The notes under the pieces: model-generated
The model's database searches: none
What the model was told of the DNA's origin: nothing
What the model saw: the letters and a program-made list of their open reading frames with translations, nothing else
In this document: positions 1 through 5,219 of the stretch, piece by piece
Layout: each line of letters starts with the position of its first letter
How positions within the stretch are numbered: position 1 is the first letter of the stretch
Made by a program: the position numbers and the translations under genes
Origin: Alphaproteobacteria bacterium UBA685
Lineage (GTDB): Bacteria > Pseudomonadota > Alphaproteobacteria > Puniceispirillales > Puniceispirillaceae
Reading direction: 5' to 3'
Assembly: GCA_002299005.1 (NCBI GenBank)
Contig: DBMZ01000108.1
Location: 8,471 to 13,689 of the forward strand
DNA: 5,219 nucleotides

Positions 1-855
1 GAAATTGACCATGATTATCACATAGATATTGATGATTTGGCCGCCAAAGCAGAGGCCACAGGGGCAAAATATTTACTACTCTCTCATATGCGTGGTCACA
101 TTGCGGATATGGAAGCGATTATGGCAGTCGCAGACAGGCACGCCATAGTGGTTATCGAAGATTGTGCGCATACGATGGGCGCGCGTTGGAACGGGGTGCG
201 GTCGGGTAATTTTGGCCATGTCGCCGCCTTTTCAACACAGACCTATAAGCATATGAATTCAGGCGAAGGCGGCCTTTTGACCACCAATGATCCCCTGATA
301 GCCGCCAAGGCAACCATCATGTCAGGCTCTTACATGCTATATGAGCGTCATGGCGCGGGCCCTGCCCCTGAGGTGTTTGAGCAAATTCGCACCAAAATGC
401 CGAATTTTTCTTGCCGTCTTGATCATTTACGCGCGGCGATTATTCGCGCCCAAATGGCCCATCTTGATAACAATATCGCCCGCTGGAACAAGCTCTATCA
501 CGCGCTTGATAGCGGGCTTCGCTCCATAGAGGGCGCCTCATTACCCCAGCGCCCGCAACAAGAATTTTATGTCGGCTCGTCTATTCAATTCCGCGTTGAT
601 TGCCTCGATAAGGGTGCCATTCCAGACTTCCTTGCAAGATGCGCTAGGCGCGGTGTTGAATTGAAATGGTTTGGCGCAGATAGGCCAGCCGCTTTTACCA
701 GCCGCTATGATTCATGGGAATATCTTGATGATATCCCTGACCTGCCCGCCACAAAGGCCGCGCTTGATAAGACGATTGATATGCGCGTGCCTCTGACCTT
801 TGATACCGATGACTGCCAGCTTATCACCAGCATCATCCAAGAAGAGCTTGCCTAG
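1..855 (+). CDS. DegT/DnrJ/EryC1/StrS-family PLP-dependent aminotransferase-like protein (5'-truncated)
   Basis: The reading frame is open from base 1 to a TAG at 853-855, so the true start lies left of the window. The TTG at 37 is internal, not a start. The visible 284 residues are the C-terminal part of a fold type I PLP enzyme; full members usually have about 360-400 residues. Seen: a segment VIEDCAHTMGA (residues 51-61) whose Asp54 should contact the PLP pyridine nitrogen, and FSTQTYKHMNSGEGG (77-91) whose Lys83 should form the Schiff base. The conserved GEGG follows. This family mostly transfers an amino group to keto-sugars or cyclitols for surface polysaccharides, modified sugars or antibiotics; some members are dehydratases. 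Because a Lys is present, an aminotransferase is likelier than the His-bearing dehydratase branch. The substrate cannot be told, and no sugar-biosynthesis neighbour is visible. Its stop overlaps that of the convergent transferase gene. Confidence 0.88.
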   Translation, partial: EIDHDYHIDIDDLAAKAEATGAKYLLLSHMRGHIADMEAIMAVADRHAIVVIEDCAHTMGARWNGVRSGNFGHVAAFSTQTYKHMNSGEGGLLTTNDPLIAAKATIMSGSYMLYERHGAGPAPEVFEQIRTKMPNFSCRLDHLRAAIIRAQMAHLDNNIARWNKLYHALDSGLRSIEGASLPQRPQQEFYVGSSIQFRVDCLDKGAIPDFLARCARRGVELKWFGADRPAAFTSRYDSWEYLDDIPDLPATKAALDKTIDMRVPLTFDTDDCQLITSIIQEELA

Positions 856-1856
856 ATAGGTAACAGCGGCTCAGCGTCAAAGCGATCTCTATCATGCGGG
901 CTGTCTAGATCTTGGACAGGGCCCATTGGCACGATGCGCGTCGGGTTAATCGTCTCATGGCTGGCATAATAATGATATTTGATATGGTCAAAAAAGACCG
1001 TCTCAGCAACCGCTTCTAGCTGGTAGATCTCTTTCATATAATTATACAGATTTGGATAATCAAATAGCCGCTTTAGGTTGCATTTAAAATGACCCACATA
1101 AACAGGGTCAAAACGGATAAGGGTCGTGAAGAGACGAATATCAGCCTCGGTCAGCTTTGCGCCCATCAAATAGCGGTGCGCCGCCAAGCGCGCCTCTAGC
1201 ATATCAAGCCCTTCAAACAGGCCGCTCACAGCCTCTTCATAGGCCTCAACACTGGTTGCAAAGCCTGATTTATAGACCCCATTATTGACCTTATCATAGA
1301 CCATCTCATTAACAGCCTCGATGTCATCACGCATCGCTTCTGGCCAAAAATCGCGCTCATTACCTGTGAGGTGATTAAAGGCTGAATTCATCATCCGAAT
1401 AATCTCAGATGATTCATTAGAGACAATGCAATTTTGCTTTTTATCCCACAAAATAGGCACAGTCACGCGCCCTGTCGCCTTATCATAAGAGGCGGTGTAG
1501 ATATCACGCAAAAACGAAACACCCATCAGCCTATCGCCTGTCGCGCCGTCAAAATCTGTCTCAAACGTCCAGCCATCGCCTGCCATAAAAGGATGCACGA
1601 CAGAGATATCTATCAGCCCCTCAAGACCTTTTAGATGACGCATGATCAAGGTGCGGTGCGCCCATGGGCAAGCATGCGAGACATATAGATGATAGCGCCC
1701 CGCCTCTGCCTCAAAGCCGCCCTCACCAGATGGGCCTTTGGCACCATCTTTTGTGACCCAATTGCGGAAGCGTGCAACATCGCGCACGAACTTACCCTTA
1801 GAGGCTTTGGTGTCATACCATTGGTCTGACCAGACCCCATCAATCAGTAGTCCCAT
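852..1856 (-). CDS. Glutathionyl-hydroquinone reductase, xi-class glutathione S-transferase (YqjG/EcM4-like)
   Basis: A complete 334-residue cytosolic protein, close to the roughly 328 residues of E. coli YqjG. The family uses a cysteine to reduce glutathionyl-hydroquinones with glutathione, releasing hydroquinone and GSSG; it protects or recycles quinones and chlorinated quinones. Seen: thioredoxin-like N-terminal domain with the motif CPWAHR, catalytic Cys63; GWTF with Trp96; NESS (147-150), the usual glutathione gamma-glutamyl contact; Tyr195 in GVYKSGFA; Tyr296 in KYHYY; and the xi-class tail INPTRIVPMGP (303-313). As I recall, Cys63, Trp96, Tyr195 and Tyr296 have the same numbers in YqjG. 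The start is ATG at 1854-1856, preceded after 10 nt by AAGGGA. No signal peptide is apparent. The gene is separated from rpe by 151 bp, so it probably has its own promoter, though read-through from rpe is possible because no clear terminator lies between them. Confidence 0.95.
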   Translation of the reverse strand: MGLLIDGVWSDQWYDTKASKGKFVRDVARFRNWVTKDGAKGPSGEGGFEAEAGRYHLYVSHACPWAHRTLIMRHLKGLEGLIDISVVHPFMAGDGWTFETDFDGATGDRLMGVSFLRDIYTASYDKATGRVTVPILWDKKQNCIVSNESSEIIRMMNSAFNHLTGNERDFWPEAMRDDIEAVNEMVYDKVNNGVYKSGFATSVEAYEEAVSGLFEGLDMLEARLAAHRYLMGAKLTEADIRLFTTLIRFDPVYVGHFKCNLKRLFDYPNLYNYMKEIYQLEAVAETVFFDHIKYHYYASHETINPTRIVPMGPVQDLDSPHDRDRFDAEPLLPI

Positions 1857-1865
1857 GACGCATTT

Positions 1866-1872
1866 ATCCCTT
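1866..1872 (-). promoter_or_regulatory. Ribosome binding site of the glutathionyl-hydroquinone reductase gene
   Basis: On the minus strand AAGGGAT lies with 10 nt between AAGGGA and the ATG at 1856. It supports this start. The site lies inside the start-proximal copy of a tandem duplication, so the distal copy carries a second, similar GGG core too far away to serve this ATG. Confidence 0.6.
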
Positions 1873-1894
1873 ATATGAATGCCCTATATGAATG
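1868..1894. repeat. Tandem duplication of 14 + 13 bp in the leader of the transferase gene
   Basis: Plus-strand CCCTTATATGAATG (1868-1881) is followed directly by CCCTATATGAATG (1882-1894); the copies differ by one missing T. Read on the minus strand this is CATTCATATAGGG then CATTCATATAAGGG, so each copy carries an AT-rich core and a purine-rich end. The second copy supplies the ribosome binding site. It may be a simple slippage duplication. A weak TATAAA (minus strand, plus positions 1901-1906) lies just upstream, but no good -35 partner is seen. Confidence 0.85.
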
Positions 1895-1976
1895 AGCCGT
1901 TTTATAGCTTATTCACTTACGAGGCATGCTCTGCAATAGACTTATCGTGAACCAACTTTTTTGGAGAGACGAGAGG

Positions 1977-2018
1977 CGCCTAGCTGTTACGCCCTAGCGA
2001 TTACGCCCTAACGATTAC
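1977..2018. repeat. Short 14-bp tandem repeat across the 3' end of rpe
   Basis: GCCCTAGCGATTAC (1991-2004) is followed by GCCCTAACGATTAC (2005-2018), 13 of 14 identical. A decayed third copy, CGCCTAGCTGTTAC (1977-1990), matches the first at 10 of 14 positions. The copy at 2005-2018 contains the last codons and TAG stop of rpe; the others lie beyond the stop. It looks like a small duplication of the end of the gene into its 3' untranslated region. Confidence 0.8.
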
Positions 2019-2664
2019 GTAGGGTGGCAATATTATCGGCATAGCAAGATGGCCCGCCTTTAAACGCGGCAGACCCTGCGACAAGCACATTTGCACCCGC
2101 GGCTTTGACCTCTGCCACATTGTCAGCCGTGACACCGCCATCAACTTGGATATCAATATCACGCGTCCCAATCATCTCTTTGATAGCGGCGATTTTATCA
2201 AGCTGTGAGCGGATAAAAGACTGCCCGCCAAAGCCAGGATTAACACTCATCACCAAGATCAGATCAAGGCGGTCAAGCACATAGCCAAGCCCCTCAATTG
2301 AGGTATGCGGGTTAAGGGAAACACCTGCCTTCGCACCCTTTTCACGAATGGCCGAAAGCGTTCTATCAAGGTGGGTTGCCGCCTCAATATGCACCGTCAC
2401 ACCATCACAGCCTGCCGCGATATAATCATCAAGCAGCACATCAGGGTTTGAGACCATCAAATGCGCATCAAAAAACTTATCTGAGGTTTTGCGCAAAGCT
2501 TTGATAATCGGCGGGCCGAATGTCAGGTTAGGGACAAAATGCCCATCCATCACATCTAGATGAATCCAATCAGCACCTGCCTTATCAATCGCGCCAATCT
2601 CTTCGCCAAGCTTTGAGAAATCTGCTGATAAAATGGAAGGAGCGATAATAATATCCCGCGTCAT
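2008..2664 (-). CDS. rpe: Ribulose-phosphate 3-epimerase
   Basis: Interconverts D-ribulose 5-phosphate and D-xylulose 5-phosphate in the cytosolic pentose phosphate pathway, and in the Calvin cycle where present. The 218-residue length is typical for this single TIM-barrel enzyme. Seen: [10 protein letters not shown] at the first strand with Ser10; [12 protein letters not shown] with His35 and Asp37; DAHLMV with His68; [12 protein letters not shown] (139-150), the flexible phosphate-covering loop; QVDGGV with Asp175; and VAGSAAF (195-201) for phosphate binding. His35, Asp37, His68 and Asp175 are the family's metal ligands, with Asp37 and Asp175 the acid/base pair; all are present, so the enzyme should be active. 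The start is ATG at 2662-2664. The stop of the upstream helicase gene is only 10 bp away, so the two are probably co-transcribed. The last codons and stop lie inside a short tandem repeat. Confidence 0.97.
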   Translation of the reverse strand: MTRDIIIAPSILSADFSKLGEEIGAIDKAGADWIHLDVMDGHFVPNLTFGPPIIKALRKTSDKFFDAHLMVSNPDVLLDDYIAAGCDGVTVHIEAATHLDRTLSAIREKGAKAGVSLNPHTSIEGLGYVLDRLDLILVMSVNPGFGGQSFIRSQLDKIAAIKEMIGTRDIDIQVDGGVTADNVAEVKAAGANVLVAGSAAFKGGPSCYADNIATLRNR

Positions 2665-2672
2665 CTGCTTAA

Positions 2673-2677
2673 TCCTA
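2673..2677 (-). promoter_or_regulatory. rpe ribosome binding site overlapping the helicase stop codon
   Basis: On the minus strand TAGGA runs from 2677 to 2673. Its first three bases are the TAG stop of the helicase gene (2675-2677), and the AGGA core ends 8 nt before the rpe ATG. This layout is typical of translationally coupled genes: ribosomes ending on the helicase gene would lie over the rpe initiation region. Confidence 0.6.
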
Positions 2678-4501
2678 ACCGCCTAAAATATGTTTCGCTT
2701 TGAAGTAAGGTAAATTATCTTGAGATGAACAACCCATCACTGCCAAGCGTTCAATGATTTGCAAAGCACGCTGATATTTGCGCTCAAGCTCATCTGAATC
2801 GCCCTCTTGGAATAACTCCCCACACAGCAAAATGCCATGATTGGCTTGCAAGGCTCTAATTTTGCGGCCATGCATCAGCCCATCAACCAAAATAGCATGG
2901 TTCATTTCTTCCGCTTTGACAATCTGCAAACGATTTTCAACCAAGAAGGCACGCACCGCCGCCTCGCCTTCTAGCGTATATTGCCAGAATTCTGAATCAG
3001 AATTTGACGGCGCACCAGAGACCAGCGCAAAGGCTTTACAAAAGGCCAAGAAGATCAATTCTGGCTTCTCACTACCTGTCCAAGCTGTCTGGCCAAGCGT
3101 CTGCCAAATATGGTGGTTCATCTCATCATAAATGGCGGGAATACGCTCAAAGAACAGACGGTGCAGGCCAATATCATTGACCGAGCTATCCATCTTTTGC
3201 TCTTTGTGAATATCAATCGCCGATAGCGAGCCACAAGCAGGACAACCGCCATCTTCAAATTTATTCTTGAGATACACATGCGAGCACCGCAAGCCACTCT
3301 CTTGTTTTTGATCACACAGATAATAGCTTTTTTGCTCATCAACCGGCTGTTGGGCAATCCACTCAAACCTGTTTTTAAAGCGCATGTAAGAGCCGCGATG
3401 CGACCAAAGCGACCATTGTAATTGTTCCACCGGCCCAAAAGTTGACCAGTTAGATGACACATCAATCACCACGCAAGTATCTTTATTTGGCGCCGAGCGA
3501 AGGCCACGACCCACCGACTGGCCCCATAGAACCTTCGAGAGTGTCGGGCGCATATGGACGATGATATTACAATGCGGATTATCCCAGCCTTCGGCCAAAA
3601 CACCGACAGAGACAATCGCCTCAACCGCGCCATCCTCATGCGCCTTTAGCATGGCCATACGCTCTTTAATCGGCGTCTGTGCGGTGATTAATTCAACCGA
3701 CAAGCCCAACTCTTTTATCGCTTCAACCGTTGTCTCAGCAACCGTCACATCAGGACAGAACCACGCAGAGACCGGCTGTGGCTTCATATTCTGACGCTCT
3801 TCTAAATAGATAGAACAAGCATGGCTGATCATCGATGATTTGATAATCGCCGGCGCCAATTTTGCCACCGGAAAATCACCGCATGAGACATCAATATGAC
3901 CCAAATCAAGATCGTGAATAAAGTGCGGACGATAGCGTGGACGCACCAAAATACCATCATCAAACAGCTGATTCATATCCGCGCCATCAATAATCGCATC
4001 AAAGGCAAGCGATAGCTGGTCACGCTGATCAGCTGTCCGGCGTTCTGGCGAGGCGGTAAGGCCAAGCATATGTGCTGTATCTTTGCCATGCTCATTAAAG
4101 CAATCCAAAATACGCTTATAGCCCGTGCCATTTGGCGAGACGCGGTGCGCCTCATCAATGATCAGCAAATCAGCTTCTTTAATCGCATCATCCAAAATAT
4201 CTTTGGCTCTGGTGCTGGTTGATAATAGCACCTCATAATCAGTAAAAGGCTTTTCATTCTTGGTCAGATTCAGCTTTTGGACACGATGCTCCCTGCCAAG
4301 CGCGCGCTCCAATTGCTCAAGCAAAACTAGCCTGTGACAAAGCACAATCACCTTTTTACCTTCATAGAATTGCGAAATAATCTCTGAGGCAAGAACCGTC
4401 TTACCAGCGCCTGTTGGGGCTTTGACGATAAACCGCCTATGCGCTTTTAGGATCTCGGGAAGACCATCAATAATTTCCTGCTGCCAACGCCGCAAATTCA
4501 T
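2675..4501 (-). CDS. Superfamily 2 DEAD/DEAH-box helicase with a putative zinc finger
   Basis: A 608-residue ATP-dependent helicase or translocase of the broad SSL2/type III restriction-subunit-like group (COG1061 style). Seen, in order: RRWQQEII (4-11, Q-motif-like); Walker A APTGAGKT (28-35, Lys34); motif Ia [11 protein letters not shown] (53-63); motif II DEAH (116-119); motif III region GLTASPERR (147-155); motif [10 protein letters not shown] (301-309); motif [11 protein letters not shown] (327-335) with Arg332 and Arg335. Both RecA-like lobes therefore look intact. Cys396, Cys406, Cys420 and Cys423 make a likely zinc ribbon. Residues about 440-608 match nothing I recognise; I see no nuclease motif. 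Start: ATG at 4499-4501, with in-frame stops shortly upstream and only a weak Shine-Dalgarno. Its substrate (DNA or RNA) and job are unknown: repair, RNA handling and genome defence are all possible, but the neighbours are housekeeping genes. It lies 10 bp upstream of rpe. Confidence 0.9.
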   Translation of the reverse strand: MNLRRWQQEIIDGLPEILKAHRRFIVKAPTGAGKTVLASEIISQFYEGKKVIVLCHRLVLLEQLERALGREHRVQKLNLTKNEKPFTDYEVLLSTSTRAKDILDDAIKEADLLIIDEAHRVSPNGTGYKRILDCFNEHGKDTAHMLGLTASPERRTADQRDQLSLAFDAIIDGADMNQLFDDGILVRPRYRPHFIHDLDLGHIDVSCGDFPVAKLAPAIIKSSMISHACSIYLEERQNMKPQPVSAWFCPDVTVAETTVEAIKELGLSVELITAQTPIKERMAMLKAHEDGAVEAIVSVGVLAEGWDNPHCNIIVHMRPTLSKVLWGQSVGRGLRSAPNKDTCVVIDVSSNWSTFGPVEQLQWSLWSHRGSYMRFKNRFEWIAQQPVDEQKSYYLCDQKQESGLRCSHVYLKNKFEDGGCPACGSLSAIDIHKEQKMDSSVNDIGLHRLFFERIPAIYDEMNHHIWQTLGQTAWTGSEKPELIFLAFCKAFALVSGAPSNSDSEFWQYTLEGEAAVRAFLVENRLQIVKAEEMNHAILVDGLMHGRKIRALQANHGILLCGELFQEGDSDELERKYQRALQIIERLAVMGCSSQDNLPYFKAKHILGG

Positions 4502-4547
4502 AGTGCACCAACTTTAATATTAGAGACTGCTCAATTAAGTGACAGAC

Positions 4548-4553
4548 AGTATA
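4548..4553 (-). promoter_or_regulatory. Candidate -10 element for the helicase-rpe transcript
   Basis: TATACT on the minus strand matches the TATAAT consensus at five of six positions and lies about 47 bp before the helicase ATG. No good -35 hexamer is found 16-18 bp upstream, so the call is weak. A second possible pair is CTGTCA, 17 bp, TAATAT (plus positions 4517-4522), which would start transcription almost at the ATG. The gap position, between a terminator and a start codon, is what one expects for the operon promoter. Confidence 0.3.
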
Positions 4554-4597
4554 AACGAGATTAACAAAATAAGCCCCTCTTTTTTTGATCAATTGAC

Positions 4598-4633
4598 AAA
4601 ATAAAAAGGCACCCTTTCATTGGATGCCTTTTT
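4598..4633 (-). terminator. Intrinsic (rho-independent) terminator of the Ldh_2 oxidoreductase gene
   Basis: On the minus strand AAAAAGGCATCC pairs with GGGTGCCTTTTT over 12 bp (one T-G wobble) around a 7-nt loop AATGAAA. The descending arm runs into TTTTTATTTTG. The arms are 4603-4614 and 4622-4633. In the plus direction the wobble becomes a C-A mismatch, so the hairpin fits minus-strand transcription better. It starts about 40 bp after the stop of the oxidoreductase gene and insulates the helicase-rpe pair from it. Confidence 0.88.
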
Positions 4634-4645
4634 TAAAAAAGTGAC

Positions 4646-4673
4646 GCGCTAGATGAGCGCCTATTTGGGCGCT
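4646..4673 (-). other. Pair of mutually exclusive small hairpins just after a stop codon
   Basis: Directly after the TAA stop, AGCGCC pairs with GGCGCT (plus positions 4656-4661 and 4668-4673; 6-bp stem, 6-nt loop). The middle segment can instead pair with 4646-4650 (GCGCT with AGCGC, 5-bp stem, 5-nt loop), so only one can form at a time. No U-tract follows directly, so neither is a full terminator. They may protect the mRNA 3' end or be chance pairings of GC-rich sequence. Confidence 0.4.
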
Positions 4674-5219
4674 TTATGCCGACAGGCCTTTGACCGTCTC
4701 AATCAGCGCAGAATTGACCTCTCTTGTGCCTTCATCTTGGCGGTTTACATGACGGCGCGCACCCGGCAGGCGGACACCTTCAAGCGCGCCCATCTCATCA
4801 AAAAAGCCATTTGCGTGGCTATCCCAGCCCTCACCCGCGACAAGCTCAGGTGAGATTGCGATAATCAGCTCACCACCTCTGGCAGGCCCGCCATCATTAT
4901 TATCTTGCGCCTGTGCTTCATAAGAGAATTGATCCCCTGTCAGCGCCGCTGATAGCAATTCAACCATCATCGAAATAGCCGAGCCCTTATAGCCGCCAAA
5001 TGGCAATAACACGCCCTTTAGCACTTCATTGGGATCATTAGATGGCTGGCCATCAGGGCCAAGGCCTGTGCCATCTGGCAAATCATGACCATCACGCGCC
5101 GCAAGCATCACATCACCCTTTGCTAAGCGTGAGGTCGCCATATCAAACACAACCGGCGTGCTGTCAGGGCGTGGCCATGCAAAGGCCAGCGGGTTGGTGC
5201 CAAAAAACGCCTTTGTCGC
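4674..5219 (-). CDS. Ldh_2-family NAD(P)H-dependent oxidoreductase (malate/L-lactate dehydrogenase-like; 5'-truncated)
   Basis: The frame is open from the right window edge to TAA at 4674-4676, so the 181 visible residues are the C-terminal half of a protein that in this family usually has about 330-360. The GTG at 5148-5150 is internal: family-typical sequence GTNPLAFAWP (residues 7-16) and VVFDMATS (24-31) lies before or across it. Other family marks are the LPDG segment, then LPFGGYKGSAISMMVELL, a glycine-rich region typical of the Ldh_2 fold, and ALTGDQFSYEA. Known members reduce or oxidise 2-oxo/2-hydroxy acids, ureidoglycolate, 2,3-diketo-L-gulonate, or cyclic imines such as delta1-piperideine-2-carboxylate. 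The segment NNDGGPARGGELIIAI resembles, from memory, the DpkA imine-reductase branch, but the N-terminal catalytic residues are outside the window, so substrate is not assigned. An intrinsic terminator follows. Confidence 0.88.
   Translation of the reverse strand, partial: ATKAFFGTNPLAFAWPRPDSTPVVFDMATSRLAKGDVMLAARDGHDLPDGTGLGPDGQPSNDPNEVLKGVLLPFGGYKGSAISMMVELLSAALTGDQFSYEAQAQDNNDGGPARGGELIIAISPELVAGEGWDSHANGFFDEMGALEGVRLPGARRHVNRQDEGTREVNSALIETVKGLSA

Noticed and set aside
341..529. Open frame on the plus strand inside the aminotransferase-like gene
   Set aside because: It overlaps a well-supported PLP-enzyme frame, shows no recognisable motif, and is best explained as a shadow.
1434..1843. 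Open frames on both strands within the transferase gene (1434-1634 plus, 1646-1843 minus)
   Set aside because: They lie wholly within the motif-rich glutathionyl-hydroquinone reductase frame and have no family features.
1951..1963. CCAACTTTTTTGG considered as a terminator between rpe and the transferase gene
   Set aside because: The stem is only 4 bp and A/T-weak, with no T-tract after it on either strand.
1868..2018. Repeats in the 1857-2007 gap considered as a CRISPR array or operator set
   Set aside because: The units are directly adjacent without spacers, only two or three per set, and the two sets are unrelated to each other.
2841..4158. Several open frames inside the helicase gene (2841-3131 plus, 3118-3465 minus, 3561-3794 plus, 3973-4158 minus)
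   Set aside because: The 608-residue helicase frame is continuous with ordered motifs, so these alternate frames are shadows; none has a convincing start signal.
2675..4501. Helicase considered as part of a restriction or anti-phage defence system
   Set aside because: No methyltransferase, nuclease or other defence gene is adjacent; the neighbours are rpe and a metabolic oxidoreductase. Defence remains possible but unsupported here.
4653..4853. Plus-strand open frame of 66 codons over the end of the oxidoreductase gene
   Set aside because: It is antisense to a conserved family sequence, with no convincing ribosome binding site or recognised domain.

Overview
This 5.2-kb window looks like an ordinary, gene-dense chromosomal segment of a Gram-negative bacterium. 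Base composition is moderate, near 47% GC by eye. Protein style suggests a proteobacterium, possibly a marine alphaproteobacterium, but the sequence alone does not fix the lineage. I see no tRNA, rRNA, insertion sequence, CRISPR array or phage gene.

Layout: (1) 1-855, plus strand: the C-terminal 284 residues of a DegT/DnrJ/EryC1/StrS-type PLP-dependent enzyme, cut by the left window edge. (2) 852-1856, minus strand: a complete xi-class glutathione transferase, i.e. a glutathionyl-hydroquinone reductase of the YqjG/EcM4/PcpF type. Its stop codon overlaps that of gene 1 through the palindrome CTAG. (3) 1857-2007: a 151-bp gap with two unrelated short tandem duplications, one in the leader of the transferase gene and one just past and across the end of rpe. 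(4) 2008-2664, minus: rpe, ribulose-phosphate 3-epimerase. (5) 2675-4501, minus: a 608-residue superfamily 2 DEAD/DEAH helicase with a four-cysteine putative zinc finger and an unassigned C-terminal region. It sits only 10 bp upstream of rpe and probably shares its transcript. (6) 4502-4673: a 172-bp gap with a strong intrinsic terminator for the gene to its right and a weak promoter candidate for the helicase-rpe pair. (7) 4674-5219, minus: the C-terminal 181 residues of an Ldh_2-family (malate/L-lactate/delta1-piperideine-2-carboxylate type) NAD(P)H-dependent oxidoreductase, cut by the right edge.

Four of the five genes lie on the minus strand, in the order oxidoreductase, terminator, helicase-rpe, transferase. 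They converge on the plus-strand aminotransferase-like gene. There is no single shared pathway: rpe is central carbon metabolism, the transferase is redox/quinone detoxification, and the two edge genes are small-molecule metabolism. The helicase is the least understood gene. I found no convincing new biological system. The more interesting points are the helicase-rpe coupling, the unassigned helicase C-terminus, the palindromic shared stop and the paired tandem duplications.
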